Shown here one piece after another: positions 54,783-63,593 of a stretch of 64,000 nucleotides of DNA. The notes under the pieces were generated by a model, which worked only from the letters and a program-made list of their open reading frames with translations, ran no database searches and was not told the DNA's origin. Within the stretch, counting starts at the first letter, position 1. Each line of letters opens with the position of its first letter. The position numbers and the translations under genes were made by a program. This DNA is from Haloferula luteola (GTDB lineage Bacteria; Verrucomicrobiota; Verrucomicrobiia; Verrucomicrobiales; Akkermansiaceae): the NCBI RefSeq assembly GCF_014201715.1, contig NZ_JACHFD010000012.1:62001-126000 (forward strand). The letters are read 5' to 3'.

Positions 54783-57388
54783 GGGTTTTCCTCCTTCGCT
54801 CGCCGCAGTGTTTCCAGAGCTCGGGTCCTTGCCCGCAGGTCTTGCTCTTCCTGCACCATGCGCATGACCCGCAGCATGAACTCGAAATCTTCGTCTTCGT
54901 CAGATCCGCCGCCACCACCACCGCCTCCTCCACCCCCGGCCTCGTTGGAGGCGCCTTCCAACATTTTGGCCCATTCGCGCAGTTGATCGGACCATTGGTG
55001 AGACGACGAAGCGGCGAGGTAACCTTGGTTGCGCTCGATTTGTTGGCGGATGTTCTCCAGTTCGATCTGAATCCCTGAGTCCTGCATGGCTTCGAAGACT
55101 TTGCCGTAGTCAGGATTGGCGGTTCGGGTGAAAAAATGGCCGAGGTCTTCCTGAATCCAGCGGATCTCTGAGCCGGTAGCCGACTGTAGGCGGACGAGAT
55201 CATCGCGTTCTCCAAGTTCAGCGGGGTCGAGTTCGTCGGGTCGCAGGCCGAAGCGTTCGAAGCCGGCGAGGGAGGTGCGGGTGATGCCCTCTTGGTCGCC
55301 AGCGGCTTTCTTCAGTCGGCTCACGAAGGTGCTGGCCTCGAAGCGTTGATTGGCTTCGTTGGCCTCTTCGATGGTTTTGCGAATTTTCTCAAGGGCCTCC
55401 TTCTGGCGTTCGACGGCGTCGCTCATGTCGCGTTCGGACTTTTCATCAGAGTTCTTGGCGTCACCTGCTTCGCCGAGTTTGCCGCTGACACCGGGGAGGT
55501 CTTGGTTGCCGAGTTCTCGCAGCGATTCCATCATCTCACTCATCCGACGGAGAGTTTCCGGATCGATGGTGTCATTGCGTGCGCTGTCTTTCAGAAGCTC
55601 TTCGACTCGATCTCCGAGTTCTTTGAGGGCCTCGGCTTGGCGATCTTCCAATTGCTGCTGTGATTGGAGACGCAGGAGGTTTTCAGGGGTCCGGAGTTCA
55701 GTCGCGTCGAGCCGTTCGATGCGCTGATTTTCCTCGTAGAGACTGCGTTCCTTGCGGGCGAGGTCTTCCAGTTCACCCACGGTGCGGTCGAGGCGATTTT
55801 TGAGCATCTGAGCATGCTCGGCAGGTGTCAAAATATAGAGCGTCAGCGGCTGGGAATAGGTGCGTGTGCGACCAGGAAGATAGTCCGTGGACCAGGCCCG
55901 GAGGGTGAGCTTTTGCGGGGCGATGCCGAGGGTGTCTGGGGAAAAGGCTACGGGAAGTCCTGCTCGTGTGAGATCGGGTGACCCTTGTTGCAGGGTGAGT
56001 TCGCCCGAGGCGGATTCGGCGTCTCCGGGACGGGTGGGTTCTCCTTGCCACTCCAGTCCGATGGATTGGAGGCCGAAATCATCGGCTGCGGAAACGGTGA
56101 AATCGATCGTTTCGGAAGGCAGCATCGCACGGTTTCCGGAGAGGCCTTCGATGTAGACGATAGGGGCTTCGTCAGGAACCGCTTCGATTCGCAGTTCGAA
56201 CCCAGGTGCCCCATCGAGACCGAGGGTATCCGTCCATTGCAATGGGATCTTCAAAGAGGTGGCGCCGACCTCGATCGACGGTGCGGTGGCCTTTGCCCCA
56301 TCGAGTGTCATCGGTTGAGAGGGCGTGAGTTCAGGAGCTTCTCCAGAGCCGGCCTGAAGGGCGGAAATCGGGCCGGCGGAGGCTCGCACCAAGGCCCGGT
56401 CGGCCTCAACAGAAAGTTGCACGTTGGCCCCCTCGACGGCCCGGACGGTGCCGGTGGTGAGAACCTGGGATTCTTGTTCGCGCCGGAGATAGGTGGGAAA
56501 TTCAATCACCGCCTGGCTGCGAATCAGCGAGGGGCGAAGGGATGGGGTGACGAAGATCTTATGGATGGCATCGCCGACCTCGAGGCGCAGAAATCCGGGC
56601 TGAAGTTGGCCGGGGAATTCGAAGTGGTAACGCTGGCCGTGGAGGGACGTTTCCAGCGGATCTTGGGAGGCAAAGCGAGCACGAGCCGTCGGGGGCTGCC
56701 AGCGGCTGCCCGAGGCCAAATGGAGTTCAAGGGAGAAGGCTTCGCCTACGGGAACCGCAAGTTCACTCGGCAGGGCTTCAAGCTGGGTGAATGTGTATCG
56801 AGGGGTTTCAGAGAGGGGGAACAGCCATCGCTTGAGGGAATTCAATCCTGCTTCCGGAACCGCGATCAGGGCGATGCCGGCGATTAGAAACAACAGGATG
56901 ACCGCCAGCGACCAGCGCTTGTGACGGGAGAGCGGGAGCAGGTCGTCGAGTTTGCGGCGCTGGGTTTCTGCCGCTACTGCCTCCATGGCGGCGGCGCGCA
57001 GGCGCGGGGAAAGGGAGTCGTCGGACTCAATCTGATTGGCTAAGTCAATGACACCCAGAAGACGATCGCCCAGTCCGGAATGCTTTTTGGCAATGAGGCG
57101 GGCGAGTTGGTCATGATCGCGATGGCGCCAGACCCAGCGGTGCAGCCAAATGGGTGCGAAAATCGCGGACAGCGAGGTGCCGGCGAGAAGAATGATCAAG
57201 CGACCCATAGGAGGGGTGGCCGAAAAGCGATCGATGGCGAAGACGATCAGAAACGACAGCAAAAGCCCGAAGATTCCTGCAAACACGGCCTCGGCGATCT
57301 TCGTGCGCCAGAGCTGCCGACGGTATTCCTCCAGCTGCACACGGAGGGACTCCGGCAGTGGGGAGCGTGTCGGTTTCGGCTCAAGCAT
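54779..57388 (-). CDS. Large membrane-anchored coiled-coil protein, DUF4175-like, first gene of the coupled operon
   Basis: An 869-aa protein. Membrane segments lie at about 33-52, 62-82 and 160-178. A periplasmic region of about 300 residues with beta-rich strands follows (about 190-540). A long helical coiled-coil region spans about 540-720 (RLDRTVGELEDLARKER, then LYEENQRIERLDATELR). The C terminus has a polyglycine run and an acidic end (SDEDEDFEFML). The layout resembles DUF4175-type proteins of Planctomycetes/Verrucomicrobia, whose role is not known to me. It heads the operon; a 170-bp divergent promoter region separates it from the small membrane gene at 57559. Confidence 0.75.
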   Translation of the reverse strand: MLEPKPTRSPLPESLRVQLEEYRRQLWRTKIAEAVFAGIFGLLLSFLIVFAIDRFSATPPMGRLIILLAGTSLSAIFAPIWLHRWVWRHRDHDQLARLIAKKHSGLGDRLLGVIDLANQIESDDSLSPRLRAAAMEAVAAETQRRKLDDLLPLSRHKRWSLAVILLFLIAGIALIAVPEAGLNSLKRWLFPLSETPRYTFTQLEALPSELAVPVGEAFSLELHLASGSRWQPPTARARFASQDPLETSLHGQRYHFEFPGQLQPGFLRLEVGDAIHKIFVTPSLRPSLIRSQAVIEFPTYLRREQESQVLTTGTVRAVEGANVQLSVEADRALVRASAGPISALQAGSGEAPELTPSQPMTLDGAKATAPSIEVGATSLKIPLQWTDTLGLDGAPGFELRIEAVPDEAPIVYIEGLSGNRAMLPSETIDFTVSAADDFGLQSIGLEWQGEPTRPGDAESASGELTLQQGSPDLTRAGLPVAFSPDTLGIAPQKLTLRAWSTDYLPGRTRTYSQPLTLYILTPAEHAQMLKNRLDRTVGELEDLARKERSLYEENQRIERLDATELRTPENLLRLQSQQQLEDRQAEALKELGDRVEELLKDSARNDTIDPETLRRMSEMMESLRELGNQDLPGVSGKLGEAGDAKNSDEKSERDMSDAVERQKEALEKIRKTIEEANEANQRFEASTFVSRLKKAAGDQEGITRTSLAGFERFGLRPDELDPAELGERDDLVRLQSATGSEIRWIQEDLGHFFTRTANPDYGKVFEAMQDSGIQIELENIRQQIERNQGYLAASSSHQWSDQLREWAKMLEGASNEAGGGGGGGGGGGSDEDEDFEFMLRVMRMVQEEQDLRARTRALETLRRAKEENP

Positions 57389-57558
57389 GGGCAGGTGAAA
57401 GTCGGGTCAACCGGGTGTGCGGCAAACTCCCAGAGGAGTGGTCAGTTTGCCAGCGGAAATGAGATGGCGTGATTTTCAGGAGATTGAAGATGCAGAACGG
57501 GGGTTGACCGGGTAAAAGAAAGAAAGCGGAAGGTTCCGGCTGTCCCTTCGAGATTTCC

Positions 57559-57894
57559 ATGAACCCCTACGAAGCGTCTCGAGAAAGCATTTCGCAGACC
57601 GTGCTGGGCAAAGAGCTGCCGCCGAAGAGCCAACGGATGCTGCATTCCGTCAGGCTAGGATTGTTGATCGGGCAAGTTTTGCTCTCCTTTGTGGGGGGCT
57701 ATGGGGTTGCCAAGGGCCGGGGGGATGCCCTCCTGGCGGTGGCGATGGTGGGGGTATTCCTGATGCAAGTGCTGTTGGTTTGGATTCCTGGAAGAAAGGC
57801 TGTGGAGGGTTGGCAGATGTTAAGGTGGGCGACGGCGGTCTTTTTCATCACCTTTCTGGGTTGGGGAGCCGTGTCACCGCTCGGCATGGGGTGA
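57559..57894 (+). CDS. Small membrane protein upstream of the molybdenum hydroxylase genes
   Basis: A 111-aa protein with three hydrophobic stretches (about 33-52, 56-75, 85-106). It has no recognisable family motif. It diverges from the coupled operon and precedes iorA by 74 nt on the same strand, so either transcription unit may include it. The role is unknown. Confidence 0.65.
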   Translation: MNPYEASRESISQTVLGKELPPKSQRMLHSVRLGLLIGQVLLSFVGGYGVAKGRGDALLAVAMVGVFLMQVLLVWIPGRKAVEGWQMLRWATAVFFITFLGWGAVSPLGMG

Positions 57895-57968
57895 ATTTTG
57901 TTCTCCTGAGGATTTCCGTTGAGCTTTCTCTGATCGATAGCAGGCTGCGGGGACCCTGGGAAAAGCAG

Positions 57969-58427
57969 ATGAAAACCTATGAGCTGAAGATCAACGGCGG
58001 GGTGCATAAGGCCGAAGTGGAGGAGGACACACCCATGCTGTGGGTGTTGCGGGACGCACTCGGGCTGATGGGCACGAAGTTCGGCTGTGGAGTCGGCCAA
58101 TGTGGGGCTTGCACCATTCACCTGAATGGCCAAGCGGTGCGTTCCTGTACGCTGCCGGTGGAATCCGTGGGGAATGCAGAGGTGACGACCATTGAAGGTT
58201 TGGCGGAGGAGGGTGAGCTGACGCCTCTGCAGGCGGCTTGGTGTGAGCACGATGTGGCTCAATGTGGATACTGTCAGGCCGGGCAGATCATGAGTGCGGC
58301 CGCGCTTCTCAAGGCCCATCCTCATCCTGAGGATTCCCAAATTGACGAGGCCATGGCGGGGAATTTCTGCCGTTGCGCCACCTATGCTCGCATTCGTGAA
58401 GCCATTCATACTGCTGCCGCTCGATGA
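57969..58427 (+). CDS. iorA: Isoquinoline 1-oxidoreductase-like alpha subunit, 2Fe-2S
   Basis: A 152-aa iron-sulfur subunit of a molybdenum hydroxylase. The plant-type cluster motif is [10 protein letters not shown] (first three cysteines) with the fourth in RSC, and the second cluster uses QCGYCQAG and NFCRCATY. Start ATG 57969 is preceded by a purine-rich stretch. It passes electrons from the molybdenum subunit to an acceptor. The start of iorB overlaps the stop by 4 nt (ATGA). Confidence 0.95.
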   Translation: MKTYELKINGGVHKAEVEEDTPMLWVLRDALGLMGTKFGCGVGQCGACTIHLNGQAVRSCTLPVESVGNAEVTTIEGLAEEGELTPLQAAWCEHDVAQCGYCQAGQIMSAAALLKAHPHPEDSQIDEAMAGNFCRCATYARIREAIHTAAAR

Positions 58428-60571
58428 ACACGCTGGATCGTAGAAGCTTTTTCAAAGTGTCGGCTTTGGCCGGAGGTGGATTTTTTTTGGTGAGTGGGCT
58501 GCGGGCGGAAACCGAGCCGGAGCTTCGTGACTTCTCGCCTAGCGCCTTCATTCGCCTCACTCCGGATGGCCGGGTCACCATCATGGCTCACAAGCCCGAA
58601 ATCGGGCAGGGGGTAAAGACCTCGCTGCCCATGATCGTGGCCGAGGAGATGGAGGTGCCGTGGGAAATGGTGACGGTGGAGCAGGCCCCCATCAATCCGG
58701 CTTACGGCGGGCAAACGGCGGGAGGGAGCACCTCGGTTCCGAGTAGCTACGAGCGCCTTCGGAAACTAGGGGCGGTCGCCAAAACGATGTTGATTGCGGC
58801 TGCCGCGGAGGCGTGGAAAGTTTCTCCTACGGAGTGCCACGCGGAGGCGGGAGAGGTGGTGCACGGTGCGAGTGGTCGCAAACGATCGTATGGTGAGTTG
58901 GCACTTTCAGCCGCCCGCCAACCTGTCCCTGCTGAGGATTCAGTGGTGCTGAAAGATCCGAAGGATTTCAAGATCCTGGGTCGCCGCATCGGCGGTGTCG
59001 ACAATCGGGCGATCGTGACGGGGCAACCCCTGTTCGGCCTCGATCAAGTGCAGCCCGGAATGCTCCACGCATGTTTCCTGCGCTGCCCCGTATCGGGCGG
59101 GAAGGTGAAATCCGCCAATCTGGCAGAGGTGGCGGCCCTGCCGGGAGTTCACAAAGTATTCGAAGTCGAAGGCTCGGGGGACCGCTATGGACTTTATCCG
59201 GGAATCGCAGTGGTGGCCGATTCGACCTGGAGGGCGATCAAGGCCCTGCGGGCCTTGAAAGTGGAGTGGGACGATGGTGGCCATGGCGAAGAAAGCTCCG
59301 CTGCGCATGCCGCTAGGGCAACTGAGCTGATGAAAGGAGCTGGTGCCGCGCGACTCTCCGAGCGAGGTCAACCGGAGTTTTCCGAGGGGTCTCTGGATGT
59401 GGTCTATTCGTATCCGCATTTGGCCCACAACACGTTGGAGCCCCAGAATTGCACCGCGGTGTTTCGAAATGGGGAGTTCGAGTTCTGGGCGCCCACTCAA
59501 AATGGGGGAAGCGCCATCGATGCAGTGGCCCGGCAGTTCGGCGTGCCCAAGGAAAATGTGAAGATCCATCTGACTCGCATCGGGGGTGGTTTTGGACGGC
59601 GCTTGATGGTTGATTCGATGGTCGAATGCGCAGCGATCGCTCGGCAAATCGAAGGGATTCCCGTGAAGTTGACGTGGACTCGCGAGCAAGATCTGGCCCA
59701 GGATTACTACCGGCCGGGAGCTTGGCATCGGTTCCGTGGAGCCGTGGATGTCGAGGGCAAGCTATCGTCGTGGGCCGATCATTTTGTGACCTTCGGGCTC
59801 CATAGTGACCAGCGGCCGGGCAATGGTGCCGGGATCGGAGGCGATGAATTTCCGGCCCATTTCGTGCCGAATTTTCAACTCGAACAAACCGTGATGCCCA
59901 GCAACCTGCCTCTTGGTTGGTGGCGGGCCCCAGGTTCCTGCGGACTCGCGTTTGCCATCCAAGGATTCTTGGACGAGATGGCCCATGCGGCCGGAAAAGA
60001 TCCCTTGGATTTCAAGCTCGAGCTTTTGGGCGATCAGGAGGAAGTCCACGGGTATCACGTGCTGAGGATGAAAGGTGCGTTGCGCGCAGCAGCGGAAAAG
60101 GCAGGCTGGGGGAGATCACTCCCGAAGGGGAGCGGTCAGGGCATTGCCTTCCACTACAGTCATCGGGGATACGTGGCCGTGGTTGCCGAGGTGACGGTGA
60201 GCCCGGATGGTAAACTCTCGGTGGATCGACTGATTGCGGGGGTCGATGTCGGGCCCGTACTCAATCCGAGTGGAGCGGAGAATCAGGTGCATGGATCGAT
60301 GCTGGATGGCCTCAGTGCGGCGTGGTTTCAGCAGGTGAAGATCGAGGCCGGCTCGGTCGCGAATGCCTCCTTTGCGGCCTACCCAGTATTGCGCATGCCG
60401 GATGCGGCGCGGGTGGAATCCGTTTTCGTGAACTCCCCGTTTTCGCCAACCGGACTCGGCGAGCCTGCATTGCCTCCTACTGCCCCGGCGGTGTGCAATG
60501 CGATCTTTGCCGCGACGGGGAAACGCGTTCGTGATCTTCCCTTGCAGGGGCAGGATCTTCGCTGGTCTTGA
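58424..60571 (+). CDS. iorB: Isoquinoline 1-oxidoreductase-like beta subunit, molybdopterin
   Basis: A 715-aa molybdopterin-binding subunit. The N terminus has a Tat-like signal ([17 protein letters not shown]) for export. Conserved pieces include [42 protein letters not shown] and the catalytic-glutamate region [18 protein letters not shown]. The enzyme probably hydroxylates an aldehyde or N-heterocycle in the periplasm; the substrate is not inferable. Translation is coupled with iorA (4-nt overlap). Confidence 0.94.
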   Translation: MNTLDRRSFFKVSALAGGGFFLVSGLRAETEPELRDFSPSAFIRLTPDGRVTIMAHKPEIGQGVKTSLPMIVAEEMEVPWEMVTVEQAPINPAYGGQTAGGSTSVPSSYERLRKLGAVAKTMLIAAAAEAWKVSPTECHAEAGEVVHGASGRKRSYGELALSAARQPVPAEDSVVLKDPKDFKILGRRIGGVDNRAIVTGQPLFGLDQVQPGMLHACFLRCPVSGGKVKSANLAEVAALPGVHKVFEVEGSGDRYGLYPGIAVVADSTWRAIKALRALKVEWDDGGHGEESSAAHAARATELMKGAGAARLSERGQPEFSEGSLDVVYSYPHLAHNTLEPQNCTAVFRNGEFEFWAPTQNGGSAIDAVARQFGVPKENVKIHLTRIGGGFGRRLMVDSMVECAAIARQIEGIPVKLTWTREQDLAQDYYRPGAWHRFRGAVDVEGKLSSWADHFVTFGLHSDQRPGNGAGIGGDEFPAHFVPNFQLEQTVMPSNLPLGWWRAPGSCGLAFAIQGFLDEMAHAAGKDPLDFKLELLGDQEEVHGYHVLRMKGALRAAAEKAGWGRSLPKGSGQGIAFHYSHRGYVAVVAEVTVSPDGKLSVDRLIAGVDVGPVLNPSGAENQVHGSMLDGLSAAWFQQVKIEAGSVANASFAAYPVLRMPDAARVESVFVNSPFSPTGLGEPALPPTAPAVCNAIFAATGKRVRDLPLQGQDLRWS

Positions 60572-60598
60572 GGAGCCCCTCGGTGTTTGCGCTTCGTC

Positions 60599-61534
60599 AT
60601 GAACCACGATTGGACTCTCCTCAGCGCCTTTATCCGAAGGCATGCTCACGAGCCTCTGGCGATGGTGACGTTGGTGTCTCGGGAGGGAGCCAGCTATCGT
60701 CAGCCGGGTGCTCGGATGTTGGTTTCAGCAAGGGGCGAAAGAGTGGGTTCGTTGAGTGGTGGATGCTTGGAGGAAGGTCTTGCCGAAGTTGCCCTACGGG
60801 TTCTGTTAACGGGAGAAGTGCGGAAGGAACGCATCGACACCCGGCCGCACTTTGGCTGTCCAGGGGTACTCGAATTCCTGCTAGAGCGCGTTGAGCCCCG
60901 GGGGCTTTTCGAGTGCGTGTTGCGGAAGTTGCAGCATCGGGAAACATTTGAGGTCACCACGGGTCCCCGAGGAACGGTGGTGGGGCGCGCGGCGGGTTTC
61001 GTTGAAAAAGTCGGGCCTGCGCCGCGTTTGTTGGTGGTCGGTTGGACCTCGGATCAGGAACCCCTTTTTCAACTGGCTGCTGTGTTAGGGTGGGAATGTC
61101 ATCGATTGATCCGCGATGCCCGGATGGAAGTGCCATTGGTCGCAGAAGAGCACGTGAGGGTCGGAGTTGCGGACGAGTTGATCCGTCATTTTCCACCGGA
61201 TTCGATGACGGCGGTGCTGGTGATGAGTCATCATTTGGCAACGGATCTCGGCTATTTGCGGGCGGCATTTGGGGCAGGCTATGGTTATGTGGGTTTGCTG
61301 GGTTCGAGGCGTCGACGTGAAAGTCTTCTGGCTGAGCTGGGAGAATCGGGGGCTTTGGACGACGAACGGGCAATCGAGCGATTTCATGCTCCGGCCGGTC
61401 TTGATCTTGGTGCGGGGCACCCGGCGACGATCGCACTTGCGATCCTCGCCGAAGTGCAGGCGGTTTTTGCCGGCCACGATGGCGGGTTTTTGAGAGATCG
61501 CATGGGCTCAATTCATCGGGTGGTGGGAGCATGA
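60599..61534 (+). CDS. xdhC: XdhC/CoxI-type molybdenum cofactor insertion protein
   Basis: A 311-aa accessory protein. ATG 60599 is chosen; a TTG at 60587 lies upstream. The XdhC N-terminal domain shows REGASYRQPGARMLVSA and GSLSGGCLEEGL. The C-terminal Rossmann domain contains RLLVVGWTSDQE and YVGLLGSRRRR. XdhC proteins bind molybdopterin cofactor and help insert it into xanthine-dehydrogenase-type enzymes; this one would serve iorAB. It overlaps the following mocA-like start by 4 nt. Confidence 0.92.
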   Translation: MNHDWTLLSAFIRRHAHEPLAMVTLVSREGASYRQPGARMLVSARGERVGSLSGGCLEEGLAEVALRVLLTGEVRKERIDTRPHFGCPGVLEFLLERVEPRGLFECVLRKLQHRETFEVTTGPRGTVVGRAAGFVEKVGPAPRLLVVGWTSDQEPLFQLAAVLGWECHRLIRDARMEVPLVAEEHVRVGVADELIRHFPPDSMTAVLVMSHHLATDLGYLRAAFGAGYGYVGLLGSRRRRESLLAELGESGALDDERAIERFHAPAGLDLGAGHPATIALAILAEVQAVFAGHDGGFLRDRMGSIHRVVGA

Positions 61535-62160
61535 GAATCGGTGCGATGGTTCTGGCTGCAGGTGCTTCCCGACGGTTTGGCCAGCCAAAGCCGTTGCTCA
61601 TGTTGGATGGTGAAAACCTGGCTCAGAGGACATGCCGAGTGGCTCTTGAGGCGGATGGTTCGCCGGTCGTCTTGATGCTGGGAGCTCGTGCCGAGGAGGT
61701 GCTCCAGGCTGGCACGCCGAGCGGCGTTCGAGTGCATGTTCACTCCGGTTGGGCCGAAGGGATGGGAGGGACCATCGCCGCGGGCATGGACGGCCTCACG
61801 ACCGATCCCCTCGACGCAGTGATGCTCCTTTTGGCGGATCAGCCAGCGATCGATGCATCCTGTTTGCGTCGGTTGGTGTTGGCTTACGAAAGGGGGGCAT
61901 CGATTGTCATCAGCGACTCAGGCAGATCCTGGGGGCCGCCGGCATTGTTTGCTCGTCGACATTTTCGAGCCCTGCGGGCATTGAAGGGAGATCAAGGTGC
62001 CAAGGCGATCGTGCAAGAGAATCCCACCGATCGTGCCGTGCTTGCCATGCCTGAAGCGGCCTGGGACGTGGATGAACCTGACCGGTGGCAGGCGTTCCTC
62101 GTTTCACGGGGCATGGGGTGGGGGAATCGTCCCTGCGAGTCGATGGGAGTCGAACCTTAG
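61531..62160 (+). CDS. mocA: MobA/MocA-like molybdenum cofactor nucleotidyltransferase
   Basis: A 209-aa nucleotidyltransferase. The start LAAGASRRFGQPK is the nucleotide-binding loop, and LLLADQPAI is the metal/nucleotide site of MobA/MocA proteins. MocA attaches CMP (MobA attaches GMP) to molybdopterin. The placement with xdhC and iorAB suggests formation of the cytosine dinucleotide form, typical of xanthine-oxidase-family enzymes. It overlaps the end of xdhC by 4 nt (ATGA). Confidence 0.9.
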   Translation: MRIGAMVLAAGASRRFGQPKPLLMLDGENLAQRTCRVALEADGSPVVLMLGARAEEVLQAGTPSGVRVHVHSGWAEGMGGTIAAGMDGLTTDPLDAVMLLLADQPAIDASCLRRLVLAYERGASIVISDSGRSWGPPALFARRHFRALRALKGDQGAKAIVQENPTDRAVLAMPEAAWDVDEPDRWQAFLVSRGMGWGNRPCESMGVEP

Positions 62161-62325
62161 CCGGCCATCAAGTATGGCGCCTGGCCTGCCATTTTCATAA
62201 AAGCACCATGGCAATCCATGCGCAGAGGAGGCTGCCCGCGATCCGCCATGAATGTTCTTCGTTGGGGAGCTAAGCGGAGTCAGATGAATTTCTGGGACGT
62301 TCGGGAATCGGAGTGCGGAGCAATA

Positions 62326-62350
62326 GAGTATTTCAAATAAACCCGTAGCC
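62326..62350. repeat. Left terminal inverted repeat of the IS630 element
   Basis: Starts GAGTATTTC and ends CCCGTAGCC. It pairs with the right repeat at 19 of 25 positions, with the inner CCGTAGCC block perfect in both. Confidence 0.85.
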
Positions 62351-63264
62351 ACAATAGGCAAACCCATGGGCGGCGTCCTTGGCGGTAACACGGGACAGGG
62401 CTTTCTCGATCTCCAGCAGCAACTGGTCGTTGTCTAGGGCCTCAGCTCCACGGAGCAGGTTCTTCACTTTGCTCCACATCAACTCGATCGGATTGAGGTC
62501 GGGAGAATACGGCGGCAGGAAACGCACCTCCACATCGCGGGCGGCGAGCATTTCAAGCGCGCGTGAATCCTTTTGTGCGCTGAGGTTGTCCATCACCAGG
62601 ATGTCGCCGGGTTTGAGGGACGGCAGCAGGACCTCCTTCACGTAGGCTCGAAACACCTCGGCGTTGGTAGCGCCTGTCATGCAGGCGGTGCTGCCGTCGA
62701 TACACACCGCGCCGATCATCGTGGTGGTCCGCCAGCGGCCGCAAGGCGCGCTGGCGTGGAGCCGCCTGCCGCGCGCGCAGCGGCCGCGCAAACGGGTCAT
62801 GTTCGTTTTTGCCGCCGATTCGTCGAGGAAGACGAGCCGCCCGGGTTCGAGACCGCCCTGCGCTCTTTTCCACCTGCGGCGGTCTCGAGCGACATCCTCG
62901 CGGTCCTGTTCGGCAGCGCGGAGCGTCTTTTTTTATATGTCAGTCCCATGCCGGAGAGCGTGTAGTGGATTGCCAGCACGCTGCATTCCAGACCCGCCGC
63001 GGCGCGGATCTCCTCGAGTGTCAGGTCCGGATTCTCGACGAGTAGCGCCTTCATCATGCGGCGGTGCGAAGCCTCGATCTTCGGCTTGCGCCCGCTGCGG
63101 TGGTGCTGCGGCGCGATGTCTCCGGTATGGCGCCTTTGCTGGAGGAGCTTCTTGACCATTCCAAGCGAAACTTCGAAACGCTGGGCCACTTGGTCGCGCG
63201 TGACATCCCCGCGGTCGTAGGCCTTGAGGATTCTTTCGCGCAGGTCGATCGAGAGCGTTGCCAA
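62333..63264 (-). CDS. tnpA: IS630 transposase in two frames, -1 frameshift
   Basis: Two overlapping frames. Frame A (63264-62797, 155 aa) carries the N-terminal HTH (ATLSIDLRERILKAYDRGDV) and a DNA-binding part with RSGRKPKI. Frame B supplies the catalytic domain: VFLDES contains the first acidic residue, DILVMDNLSAQK the second and FLPPYSPDLNPIELMWSKVK the conserved terminal motif. Switching frames at the A7G run (62934-62927) gives a 310-aa fused protein, the usual size for IS630 transposases. Without the shift, frame A reads off into an unconserved SSSSTNRRQKRT end. The stop lies within the left terminal repeat. Confidence 0.88.
62927..62934 (-). promoter_or_regulatory. Candidate -1 frameshift site (A7G) in the transposase
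   Basis: On the minus strand, seven A residues followed by G, read as TAT AAA AAA AGA in frame A. A one-base slip back gives AAG ACG CTC, entering the frame that encodes LRAAEQDRE and then the catalytic DES. Poly-A slippery runs of this kind are typical of split IS630 transposases. Confidence 0.65.
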
Positions 63265-63294
63265 ACCTAGAGTGTATCAGAACGTATCTCACAC

Positions 63295-63319
63295 GGCTAC
63301 GGTAATAGTTAAAATGCTC
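63295..63319. repeat. Right terminal inverted repeat of the IS630 element
   Basis: Read from the outer end on the minus strand it begins GAGCATTTT and ends CCGTAGCC. It is 31 nt upstream of the transposase start, a typical spacing. Confidence 0.85.
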
Positions 63320-63593
63320 TAGGCGAATTTTTGCGAGGGGGTGGTCAAAAACTCTGCTACCTCGGAAGCACCCACATGGAGTCGTCCAATGTCGCTCTTG
63401 CCCGAGGTTACGACGGGTTCATTTTTCCGGGCCTCGTCACCATCGAAAACGTCCGCCTTGAGCCGATCGGATGGGGCGAGTTCAGGAGCATCGTGAGCCC
63501 TTATCGCGCCGTGTCGTTTGCAAAGACGCCGGAATGGAGCTTCCTTCTCCGATGGGGTTTCCGCCGGTTGGTGATCGCTTGCGAAATTCCGAA

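Larger units (their letters stand above)
62326..63319 (-). mobile_element. IS630-family insertion sequence, 994 bp, flanked by TA
   Basis: A complete element bounded on both sides by TA (62324-62325 and 63320-63321), the usual IS630 target. Its 25-bp imperfect terminal inverted repeats match at 19 of 25 positions. Both transposase frames are intact apart from the need for a -1 frameshift, which makes it potentially active. The stop of the transposase lies within the left repeat. Confidence 0.9.
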
